DNA of 64,000 bases, taken from positions 1 to 64,000 of the forward strand of contig OZ176052.1 of assembly GCA_964247055.1 (NCBI GenBank). The letters run 5' to 3'. Both the position numbers and the translations under genes were made by a program. This DNA is from Paragordius varius. Lineage: Eukaryota; Nematomorpha. Of this stretch, positions 23,661 through 35,400 are shown piece by piece (position 1 is the first letter of the stretch; every line of letters starts with the position of its first letter). The notes below the pieces were generated by a model. It was given only the letters and a program-made list of their open reading frames with translations, had not been told where the DNA came from and made no database searches.

Positions 23661-24843
23661 TTAAGACTGATGTGAATTTAAGTCAGTAAGATAGTAAGAC
23701 GGTAAGACAGAAAGATAGTAAGACGGTAACACAGTAAGACGGTAAGACAGTAAGATAGTAAGACAGTAAGCATAAGACAGTAAGATATTTGTATAAAAAA
23801 ATACATTCGTGATAAGTCTGCTAATAGGAGACTTATCAAAATTTCAAAGTATTATAACTTGAAAAATATTGCATCTTTTTGAATTCTGTAAACTGGAGGA
23901 TTGAAAGTCAGATATCCTTTACAAATAATATATAGGGTTGAGTGATAATGCGTAATTCTTTCGACACGAAACTGAGTTTACTAAACACCTCCAAAAATTG
24001 TATAAATCTTAAAAAATATATAAAAAATCTTGGGTATTATAGAAGAAAATGGCATCTATACCATTGTTTCTTATTTGGTAAATATTTTTTTTATATTAGT
24101 TTTAACAATTTTTTTAAAAAAAATTGTACTTCATGGTTCTGACAACAACAAAAATAAATATAGCTAAATATTATTATAATAAATTTAAATTTTGTATTCT
24201 AAAATCAGCTTTTAACCCGATAATAACCGTTTTCCCCTAAAATTTTACAGGCAGAACGATATCAGATCCAGGGAAGTTTTGGTGGAATTACTTGAAAAGT
24301 AAATTATTAATAAATATATAGATTTCCAATATCATATTCTAGAAAATCCAACAGTTTAGTTATGCACAAAGATCAATGGGATTTATTGTTTAGTGAATAT
24401 ATAACAAAGAAGTACAATTTTTTAAAAAAAAATTGTTAAAACTGTAAAAATATAAAAAAAATATTTACCAAATAAGAAACAATGGTATAGATGCCATTTT
24501 CTTCTATAATACTCAAGATTTTTATATATTTTTTAAGATTTATACAATTTTTGGAGGTGTTTAGTAAACTCAGTTTCGTGTCGAAAGAATTACGCATTTT
24601 CACTCAACCCTATATATTATTTGTAAAGGATACCTGACTTTCAATCCTCCAGTTTACAGAATTCAAAAAGATGCAATATTTTTCAAGTTATAATACTTTG
24701 AAATTTTGATAAGTCTGCTATTAGCAGACTTATCACGAATGTATGTTTTTTATACAAATATCTTACTGTCTTATGCTTACTGTCTTACTATCTTTCTGTC
24801 TTACCGTCTTACTATCTTACTGACTTAAATTCACATCAGTCTA
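23661..24843. mobile_element. long hairpin (foldback) element with minisatellite tips
   Basis: About 480 bp at 23661-24150 reappears reverse-complemented at about 24410-24843, with roughly 250 bp of spacer. Both tips carry about 100 bp of a 10-bp-type repeat built from GTAAGACAGTAAGATA units (23686-23790 and 24760-24830). Arms are over 90 percent alike. It is non-coding. It lies inside the inner hAT, so it is the latest of the three nested insertions. Confidence 0.78.
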
Positions 24844-25075
24844 AGTTAGTTAATAACCCGTTGTCTTTTAATTAAAATTATTTTTGTATTTGGTTGATAG
24901 ATAAAAAAATTACAATTTTAAAATGGTTTAAACAAGTCACTCTAATCTGAGTAGGTATATACATCATTCAAAGTGTTGATTGAGTTTTTTTGATAAATAT
25001 TTCTGGGTGACCGCGAACTCTTTTTTTAACAAAAAAGCCAAAAAAAAACTCGCGACAAAATAAATGTGGCCACCC

Positions 25076-25078
<3 letters not shown>

Positions 25079-25152
<74 letters not shown>
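25079..25152. repeat. AT dinucleotide microsatellite
   Basis: About 37 AT units directly abutting the right end of the inner hAT. The short AT run left of that element (22425-22436) is the other half of the split tract. Confidence 0.95.
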
Positions 25153-25155
<3 letters not shown>

Positions 25156-26385
25156 AATATATATTTACGAATTTGGGTGACTAGCACAGGCTATTTTAAT
25201 ATAAATATTAGGAAAAATAATTATTTTTGGGGAGTTATTTTCATATAGAATCCTAATTTTATCAAAATAAATAATGATGAATTAGAAGACCTCTGGTTGC
25301 CGCAATCAGTGTACAAATACTAAAACATTTACATTATTCAATTTATTAACTTTATAATGGATAATTAATTGTACATCTTGCGACGGATTTCGGATGATTG
25401 AAATAAAAAATGGATTGGAAGCTCTTGGCAAATATCCTTATAATTTACCAGATTTCATGGATTATTGCATACCAGCAGGTTTTAAATAATAGACATATGC
25501 TTCAAGATAATCGTTAAATCGAAAAGAGTGTCGCTCCGCGGTTTTAAGTTTAGTTAAAAGGAATCGGTCTTATCTACCTAGTTAATACGGATGAAATTGG
25601 GCAGATTAAGGCAATTTTTACTGCAACTATATCTATTTAACAGACGAACGATAATTATATCCATTATTAAAAGACTAAAATTGTTTCTTGATCACGCTTC
25701 AGAAAAATCGCACCTTAAAATCAATTAAAAAAACAGTGATTTAAAACATTTTTCTCATTTGAAGTATATCGAAATGTTACTTTTAAAAATGTCGATGATA
25801 AAAGATTTTTGTCAATACACAAACTCGAATACATTTCCATGTTATCTCCGTTTGTTAATATGCTGAATCTAAAACAATACTCTACTATTTTCTTATAGCA
25901 AATTTGCAATATTGTCGAATAAAAACTAATCAGAGATCGTTTCAGTTGAAAATTATCCTGATGTCATATAAACTAAATGTGGAAACACATGATGCATTTC
26001 TAAAAAATATTTAAAAAGATTGTGTGTGCCATAATTCAGAAAGTTTTTCCAAATTGGGTTCAGATAATGTCAGTGCAATTCTGTGTCAAGATTCCAAATG
26101 TTTATCTGATAATCGTGATCTCTGTTTAGTTTTAATGACATTCATATGGGAAAAAGCAGATAAATATGTGGAACTGCAGCAACTTTCCAAATATGCGGAA
26201 TGTAAGTTAGTTAAATATGAATTTTTTGTTAGCATGTAAATTTTTTCAAACACAAATAAAAATAAATTATGGAAAATAAATTAAAATTTTGTGGAAAAAA
26301 TTCTTTGCAAAAATATTTTTTACATTTTTTATAAAAATTTTCAGGCGGTCACGTTTTGATTTCTCCTGGGGAAGTCGACCGTTTG

Positions 26386-26400
26386 CCCCCCCCCCCCCCC
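26386..26400. repeat. poly-C tract
   Basis: Fifteen consecutive C bases at the right tip of the outer hAT, very unusual in this AT-rich DNA. It is prone to length errors in sequencing. Confidence 0.9.
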
Positions 26401-26530
26401 TACAGTAAAACGATATCCAACGCGAATTCTATATCCACCCGATCGACGTTAACTTCAACGAATTGGAAAGAGTGATTTTAAACTTGCAAATATTGAAGCT
26501 GACGCAAGCGCAACTAATTTAACGTACGTT
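26398..26530 (+). pseudogene. unknown decayed coding repeat, copy A 3' part
   Basis: Continuation of 22095-22319 after the hAT insertion. GCGAATTC and TTGGAAAGAGTGAT align to GAGAATTC and TTGGAAAGAGTGAT of the inverted copy. In protein terms GKSDFKLANIEAD matches GKSDVTRENIDVD. Confidence 0.55.
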
Positions 26531-26984
26531 ATCATATCCTTAATTGTAACCTTCAATACATTGCTCTAAATACATCAAGCATTGTTATATTAAAGTTGAT
26601 GTTAAATATTTGAAATAAATATTTTTTTTGTATATATATAGTTATCGGTTTAAGCTTTCAAAGAATGGTCGACGTTTAATATAAAGTATATTTGCTGTTT
26701 GAGTTTCAGAAATAATCAACCTATCATGCCCATTTAATAAACCATAAGTGTTAAAAGTAATTTCTAAAAGATGGGTTTATTATTCTAGTCGTTTGTTAGA
26801 TGACATTTAACGCTTAGGTTCGCATCATATCGACAGCGCCACTGATAGATTGAGAAGAAAATAACCAAAAAGTTAGATTTATTGCATAATAAAATTAAAC
26901 ATCATTTTAAATATAATATTGCTTGGCACATACATATAGTAAATGTATGGGCTTTAGGTTACAATTATCTATATAATATAATTT

Positions 26985-27345
26985 ATGTGCGTTGATTTAG
27001 TTGTCTTATTGTCAACGTCAATATTTTCACGTGTAACATCACTCTTTCCAAGAAGTTGATATTTATCGGTATCGAATTCTCGGCGGTTTCGGTTTACTTT
27101 AGGCCTTAAAGGGAGGCGGTGTTATAGTGGTTGTTTATAAATGGAAATTCCGTATCACTTTCAAGAGTGGGAACATTATAATTGGTGTGTTGTAGGAGAG
27201 AGGAATGCTTTTCATAAGGCTCAACAAGTTTTTTTGGATCTAGAAGTGATTATGTTTCAGGTTCTTCTGTTCTTTCATTTTCTCCCTCTTGGTTGATCAG
27301 CGTGTTTTCGCATAATTTTGGCCCCAAATCGGACTTTATATCATA
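26985..27345 (-). pseudogene. unknown decayed coding repeat, inverted copy B
   Basis: Read on the minus strand it gives, across two frames, blocks such as YEKHSSLLQHTNYNVPTLES and then NRNRREFDTDKYQLLGKSDV. These match copy A in the same order. At least one TAA (near 27247) and a frame change interrupt it. It is uninterrupted by the hAT, so it records the pre-insertion structure. The protein is polar and low in hydrophobic runs and is not recognised; a cytoplasmic-tail-like or disordered segment is possible. Confidence 0.5.
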
Positions 27346-30300
27346 TGGTAGTAATCAGTATAACTGTGTAAATCTATGTCAATTACGATAATAATTAGCC
27401 TTCACCCACATATACTTGAAAATACCGGCTTGACATATTTGTTATTTCGTTGACTATACATGCTTATTAGACTTTATATTCCCTAATATATTTAGTTAAT
27501 AAAAATAAGTGTGTTTGAATGACAAAGTGATGAGGTATGAATTATAAAGTGTATAAATTAAAAAGAATAATTGTCAAATTCATTTTATGATTTTTTAGAA
27601 TTTAAGTATCCAAGAAATATGCGATTATAGCGAGAAAAACGGAGTATCCATGACCATGATAAAAACAGTTTATATAGAGTATATCTGTACGTTTTTATAT
27701 TCGGTTGATCAATTATTTTAAATAAATGTGTTTCTTGATACGAAAAATATAATTATGTCAAATACAATTGTATGTCATGACTACATTGTATATTATTATA
27801 ATTTATACAATGTTTATATATATTGTTCATATGACATAAAAACAAATTTAAAACACAGTTTATATAATCATTGTTATTTTTCTTTTTGCTAATAATTCTA
27901 TTATAAGCGATTTGCATGGGCAAATGATTCTTTTGGATGCATATTTTATTCTTTCAAGTATTTGATAACCATTATTTAATATAGTATCTACCAAATTCCT
28001 AATATACTTTTGCTGTGAACATACTTTAACCCCTTTTTAAAATATGATATTTTAAATCAATTCTTAATTTTGTAATACTAAAGCGATAAATTGATTTTTT
28101 TTATCAATACTTGATCCTGAATAACAAAACCACTTAATTATTTGGATGATAAAGCTAGAAAATTTTCTAATTTTTTGATTTATGAGAATTTCACGCTTTC
28201 TTTAATAGTAAAAAGCTTTTATTCTTGATTAAAAATGTGAGATAAAAAAAATTTCTTTCAAAAAGGAGCTTAACTAATTTTTTACAGTCAAATGAATGGT
28301 TTTGCAAAATAAAATTCTTGTTAAATATTTAAATTAGTTTTTTTATACTTTTTATGCATAAATAGGCTCTAGCCACTTTATTGTAAAACACAGCAGTTAG
28401 ATTATGAAATATTGTATTTAAAAGATTACAATATAGATAAAGAAATTAGAGGATTTTTTGAATATATTTGGTTACAGATATCATAATCGCCTCTCTGTTC
28501 AAAAATTTTGTGCACAATATATAATTCTAATTAAACACAATATGCTAATTTTATGTTTTACGCCTAATTATTTACATTATGGAATAATGGGCTCAATACC
28601 GATAAATTCTGAAGTTTCACAGATATTTAGCAGCATTTACTATTTTAAATATATTTAAGAAGTTACACTTTGACTTTCAAAATATTTTTAGAGCAAAATT
28701 TACTTAAAACGGGGTTTTGCGAGTGGATACGTCCAGATTAATACATTGAATTATATACTAAAAAAGGAATGGCTAAAAAGCCATTGGGCCATGTGTTAAA
28801 AAAAATTGTTCACAAGCCTTGTTAATATAAATTAATGGGTATATAAGGGATTCCTTGGATTAGGTAGCGACTTAGGATAATATTTGTAAAATGCATTTAT
28901 TTAAGTTGGTAACAAAAAATGATGGTGAAACTTGCAAACGAATTTAAATATGGACCAGATAATCTATGCTATGGACGAAACAAACCGCAAATGATAGCAT
29001 TAAAAAATTGAATAGAGGTCATAGAGAAGTCTAGCAGAAAGAATACCAAAGGAAGAGTAAACCAGAATAAAATATAATGATCTTCTTTGGTCATAAGTGA
29101 CTAGATAAATTTCTACCGCGAGATTTTTTATTTTATAGATAGAACCCCAAAAGACTGTTTCGATAGAAATATTTCTTAAGTACCCTATTAACATTCCGAA
29201 TCTATATATTGAAAAAAATTGAGATAATTACCCCAGAAAGCATTTGCCATTCAAATTGAAAATTGGATTAGAAATTAATAAATAAGCCGATTAGAGTTAG
29301 CCAAATTTTTATTTTATTCCAACCATACCAGTGTTGAAATTTTGTTCTTAAAAGAAAAAATCCAAAATTACTAGCTAATTTTCCGGAAGAGGTATAGGCC
29401 TATTCTTCAATAAATTATCTTACTAATGTATTGAAATAGTTTACCTACTCTCTGTATTTCACCGATCCGCTTTTCCTGCAAATGACATTTTTCTCAAAAA
29501 AATTATGTTCCAGAAATAAATTAAAGCAACTTTCACTAAAGTAATGAGATTATATACAATAATGTAAGTAATTTAAAGCCCACTCTTTCATTAGCCAGCT
29601 GTGCATAATTGGCCCTCAAATAAAAACCGTTTACCTAAATCTCTTTCTGTTTAATTCTGAAATAAACATTATTGTTAACTAATGATATGTCGACAAAGTC
29701 ACAGCGCTCGCCCAGCTGATAAAAATCAATCGTACCTTATAATTAAGTATTTTGGTTGGAAAAACTGATAAACTAAAAAAAATTGTTTTTCTGTTGAATT
29801 CTCATATATGGCGATTGAGTATAAAATTTATTCAAGCTGAAAACCGTTATATTTTAATTAATTTTAAATTTTATTCAATACTATGATAAATTTAAAATTT
29901 GTGTTTTTATCTACTATTTACTCATAGTGTTTCACTTAAAATTATTGAAGAAAAAACAATAACATGTATATGCCTTTGAATTTTCAAATATAAACATTAT
30001 ATTCATTAATATCCAAAAATCTTGATTGAATTATGATAGTTGATTTTTATTAACTGCTGTTTTATTTTAGTTTAATATCTAAATGTGATAAAAACTTTTA
30101 TTATATCCCACTATTTAGATAATATGAAAAGATTTAAAGAATATTTGGTTTTTAAGAGGAGGAGTTAGTAGATATATTGTAATTTCCCTCGGGAAAGAAA
30201 AGCTAATTTTATTTATTAAGGTGTGATAATAATCAGATTTGTGCCATTAACACACGAGAAAAAACTTGCCAGACATTCATTTGCCACTTTTATATAACGA

Positions 30301-32475
30301 GACTCCAACATTAAAAATATGTGGCTTTATAGCATTATATTCTAATTTATTTTCTTTTTAGAGATTAATGCAGACTTTTCGTATTCAAAGTATTTACCTT
30401 AAATGTCCGACCACATAATATTTTATCGAATTTCGTGCAAGTTTAGATTATAAAGGCTTATCCTTAATGAGCGTGATTTCCGTTTAAAACGTGTCAAAGC
30501 ATATTCTTTTAATCTTCCAATAATGAACCAGTAGACCCCAAAATGATATTTTTAATATATTAAAGGTGTTTTTAATTATACAATGTTTATAAGAATAAAT
30601 TGTAAATCAATTAACATCCACTTGTTAAACCTCTTTGATAAACCTGTCGCACTTAACATTCACAAAAAATGTTTTATTATTGGTTTAAAAAATTCTAGTT
30701 TAAAGATTTTAAATTTAAATTTACATAAATAAAGTTTTGAAATATTTAGTAAAATAAAAACGACAATAAAATTTTTGAATATTTAGTAAAAAACGACGAC
30801 CTTGGTTATTCACATCATTTATAAAATTATGAAGAGCAATACGATTTGAATATTTTTTCTGCATTTTATGAGCCAAGTTTTATGATAATTTTTATCCAAT
30901 ACATACTTTTAAATAAATTCACATTTTTTTAAAAAATTATTTCAACATAATATTATATGTTTTTCAATTTAAAGGTGTTTTCCAGACTCATGAGACAAAT
31001 GTCCAACAGGTAAAGTGAAGTGTACATTTACAAAAATATAAAATTGATTATGTAACATCTGTGCTAATTTTATTTAATTGATTATTATTTAAATTTTATG
31101 GCACTGCCATTTACTGATTTGTTTTGAGAATTCGGTGTGCACCGTAAGTATTTTTAAATTTATTATCAAGTATTGTTTTGTTTTTTATACGTTTGACTTA
31201 AAATTAAAAATATTTTAATAAATTGTGCCGAGATACGCAATGATCAAATGGAAAAGTTATCTTTCTAGTTGTAATTTTAAAATTATATTATGTATGTTAT
31301 TTAAAAATATTGTTTTAAATATTTATTGATTTTTGATATAAGAATATTTAGAGATCAAAACACTGTTTCAGGCTAATTTAAAGAATTTAATTTTTATTTC
31401 AACTAAATTCATTTATTTTATTAGGTTTATTGAGGGTTAAACATATAGACTTTATTGTCACAAAGCAAATCGCAATGCCCCACGATTGATTTTATACGTG
31501 CGCTTTCATAGACACTTTTGTATTAATTTTAATCTTTTCCGAATGAATAAATAGTTTTATCAGTAAGTATTTATTGCAGTCGCATGTTTCTTTGTATTAT
31601 TATCAAATGCTAAACCTTTTTTCGTGCCGTTTTTAAGCCTAAGTGGTGGGAGGATTTTATTTAAGGTGTAATTCAATAAGAGGTAGAAGGAAAAGGATAA
31701 TTTAGTTTTAACGTTTACCTGGAAATCGTAATAATAATAATACTAAAATTATTATTAAATGTGAAAAAGGAGATAATAATTATTGGTGTTGTCACCTTAG
31801 TTGCATCCATCCAATATATTAAACATTACACCAATATTGATTATTACAATTTGTCCAGGTATATTAAAGTCAAGTGCTAATTATATACTTATATTAAAGT
31901 TCAATGAATTATAATATCAAAATTATATATCTTTTTTGAAATTATTGAACGAAGCTTTTTTGTTTCCTCCTCATCAAGAGGATATTTTTAAGTATATAAA
32001 TTATATATTTGTCAAAGTAATAATATAATTAATTTTATCGAAATGTCAAAAATCTGTAATATATATATATAGCAAGAAAATATATTCATTAATAATTCAT
32101 TTAGCGAGAAAGGTTAACTTTTTATTTATTTTAATAATAAAAAGTGAAGGAAAAAAGTGTCCTCCTCTCTAAAATTTAACCATTCCAAACATTCTTACCT
32201 AATGAAGATTTTCGGATTATTTTGTCAAAACATTACCATTTTTATGTATTTTTGTTCTTGTGTTTAACCACAAACGCTTTTTGACATTGAGAAAATATTA
32301 TTTGCCTTAATACACTTTAGCACCATCATTCTCATTATTCATGTTTTTATACATTACTCCTTTTTATAATTTTTATCATACATGAATGTTTTTTATTTTG
32401 CAACGAAATATTTCGATATAATTTAGAATTTCAAACTTCAATATAAATTTTAATGAATCGAATAGATCCAAAACA
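27346..32475. other. 5 kb of AT-rich DNA without a supported gene
   Basis: Only short open frames occur (for example 28458-28658 and 29000-29194), none with a recognisable motif. The last 1-2 kb presumably holds the promoter and any 5' untranslated exons of the nephrin-like gene, but no core element can be picked out in this base composition. Confidence 0.5.
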
Positions 32476-35400
32476 ATGAAACTAGCTATCTATCATATTA
32501 TTAAAACTTTGCTTTGTTTTTTGGTATCACCTCATCTTATTGGCAAATTTTTTGCGCGTGAAACATTGAAATCATCTCGGATAAGCTATGAATTTTTGAT
32601 TGAACCTCACAATGTAACAGTGCTTAGTGGTCGTACCGTTATAATTCCTTGCAAAATCAAACCCATTCGTCGTTCCGTTATTGAAAACGACAAAGAAATA
32701 AAGTCTGTTTATGCAGAAAGGAGCGATCAAATAAACAATTTTGTGGATGATTCCTCGTACTTCACTTCAACTTCGGAGAACGCGGACTTCCCTCAAGTCC
32801 AATGGGTCAAAGATGGATTCGCTCTTGGCACTTATTTGGATTTGTTGGAATTTACAGACATTATGTCCATTCAGAGCAACATGTTAAAAGGTAAAACATT
32901 GATTTTAGATTTATTTACATACAATTGATCAAAATTTAATTAAAACTAAATTCGAGTTTATAGTTACACATATTTGGTATTTTAAGTGGATTATTTATAA
33001 AATTTCTTAAAATTTTGATGGTGCGAAACAAAACGTATAATAGATAACGAAAACTAACAACACAAAAACCTATAATATTATCTATATGAAATATTTTTGT
33101 GATCCTATTTATAGAGCACACAAATTATGTCATCTTTGATCCAGAGATTTCTGTAGTGTGCTTAGCTTTGATAGAGAAACAGTCTGTGGTTCTTCTATAT
33201 TTTTAATTATTTAATCCGAGAGAAAGGACGACCATTTTGCTCTTACCAAAATAATTTATTTACCGCTAAGCCATAAATTTTTTGAAATTCCTTTGGAATT
33301 CCCTCTAAACGCAATCATAATTTAGTACTACTATTTATTATACTATGTCTGTTAGCAATTTTTTCTTTCAATTTTTGTAAATATAGTGACATGCCGCCGT
33401 TTATTTTCCTTTTTACTTTAAACAAAAAATTTTATTAATGCAAACCAGGAGGCATAAGGATGAAATGTTTAATTTTTAAGTTTTTCGTTTATAGAGTATC
33501 CATTTATATTAAAAATTTAACTATTTATTTAAAGTTATAAAAATTTAAAATTATACTCGTATTATTAACCTGACAAAAAATAAAGTTTCATGACCCAGGA
33601 AGTAGATTAAATTAAATATAATTATAACGAAATATAATCATAACATTCTGATTCTGATGCCATTAAACTTTGGAGCTCTTTGTATAAACTAATTTTATGA
33701 TAACTAAAAATAAATTTTATTATGTAAATAATGATTTTTTTGAGTTTAAGTTTGTGGAAATCAAGGTTTAATTGCTTACCTAAGAGCCTGTTAGGTACAT
33801 GAGAAAAAGTCTTGATTCGAGTTAACGAAAATAATATTTTAGGTTATTCAAGGGCCTTGGTATCCTTAATTTTGCGAAATTTCAATATTAAATGTATTTT
33901 AAATGACATAAGGTTCGTAAATTATAACACCTTAAAATCGTTTTCGTTTGATTTTAATCCTTTTTTGTAATTTTGGTTCCGTAAGCGGTTCCGGGCAAAA
34001 TGGTTAAAAAAATCCAAAAATGTTTCGAGTCCGGCTCCAGAGTCTTTGTGGCACTCCCATATATATTTCTGATTTCGTGTCTATATAATTTGCAGATAAT
34101 ATAATAGATTGTAATAAAATCCGCAAAACTTGCTATAAATTAATTTAATGTCTTTTTCAGAAAAATTAAAAAATATGCTTTATGATGATAATAAAATAAA
34201 CAATATTGGTAAACCGCATTTTTAGCTAAAACGGTTCATATTAGGTTTTACGATGGATCTCAAAAATGTCGTTTTTGTTTTAGTTCCGTTTTAAATAGTT
34301 CTGGTTTATATCCCTCATATGAATACGGTTAAAAGTTTAGATGCATTTATTACAAATTTTGAAATATAAATGGCTTACTTTGTGCGGCACAGGCGAATTC
34401 CATTTGACAATAAGGAACATCAGCGAAGAAGAGGCCGGATTCTATCAATGCCAAATCAATCCCGCCCCCAATTTCCCAGGCAAAATTAGTCAGGGAGCCT
34501 CTTTAAGTGTCTTTGGTATAATATATCATAATTATTTTATCATAAATGAAAAAACCATATTTGACACATTTTTAAGTTTTGTTTAATTTATTTTTTTAGT
34601 TCCTCCTAAGCCTCCAATTTTTTTGGGAGATTCGGATTTTCTGAATCATACCAATGCAATTATTTTGCAAGAAAATGCCATCACTAACATAACTTGCTTG
34701 GCTGAAAGCGGATATCCTAACGCTTTGAGTTTGGAAATTGCCATAATTCCTGGATCAACCCAGTTCGGGACCTTTATAAATTTCAAAATTCTGCAACAAT
34801 CAGAGTGGATTATACCGATTTTCGGTTCTAGGGTTGTATGGATGTATAAGTAATTTATTAATTACATATTACCATAAATTTATATTTGACTTGGTGGTTT
34901 TTACTTATACACAACTCTAAATTGATGAAATCTTATTGAGTCTATTAGGTTATATATTTACACTGTGTGCAAAAAAGAGGGTCATTTTGATTTAACGAAA
35001 AATTTTTTTTTTCATGAGATGCTTATGACCAGCGTATTCATTTGCCACAAAAATTTTTTTTTGTTGACAACCTAGTTTTTAAAATATTGAGAGAAAATCG
35101 AAATCGGGCAAAAAGTGAAAATTAAGGATAATTCAAAAAATAATGATAAAATCTGAAATATTATCGTTTATTATCATATTAGGAGATATTTTCAATATAT
35201 AAATAGCCTAAAATCAGATAGTTAGGGTTTCTATAAAATTTCAATTCAAAAGATGGCGTTTTTCTTATATCACACTTAAAAGACGAAAAAATTTATGAAA
35301 CTATATTAAAATATTTTTTTTAATTATTTTCTACCTACATTAAAATCTTATTCATATTTTATTCAGTAAAATAAACTTCTAAATCAAAATAAAACCAAAA

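Larger units (their letters stand above)
22437..25078 (+). mobile_element. inner hAT transposon (GTF2IRD2-like), nested
   Basis: It starts CAAGGGTGGCCAACG at 22437 and ends GTGGCCACCCCTG at 25078, a hAT-type inverted repeat. ATATATAT lies on both sides and is compatible with an 8-bp duplication, but the site is an AT microsatellite, so this is weak. Just inside the ends are GTGACCGCGGTCAC (left) and a matching GTGACCGCGA region (right). It carries the N-terminal part of a hAT transposase and is split by a hairpin element at 23661-24843. Confidence 0.8.
22320..26397 (+). mobile_element. outer hAT transposon interrupting copy A
   Basis: The left terminus is CAGGGGTGACCAACC at 22320. The right terminus is a decayed GTCGACCGTTTGCC running into a poly-C tract at 26386-26400. 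Flanking 8-mers CCCTACAC (22312-22319) and CCCTACAG (26398-26405) differ by one base and look like an aged target duplication. Comparison with the uninterrupted inverted copy at 27345-26985 supports the same breakpoints. No clear transposase of its own remains. An open frame at 26024-26239 with many Cys and Leu residues is unassigned. A younger hAT (22437-25078) sits inside. Confidence 0.65.

Noticed and set aside
23686..23790. Short regularly spaced repeats resembling a CRISPR array
   Set aside because: The units are contiguous 10-bp-type tandem repeats without spacers, in animal DNA, and mirrored at the other hairpin arm.
25066..25248. Tyr-Ile repeat open frame
   Set aside because: Translation of an AT microsatellite.
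26024..26239. 71-codon Cys/Leu-rich frame as a host gene
   Set aside because: It sits inside the outer hAT with no splice context or recognised motif; more likely a relic of that transposon or a chance frame.
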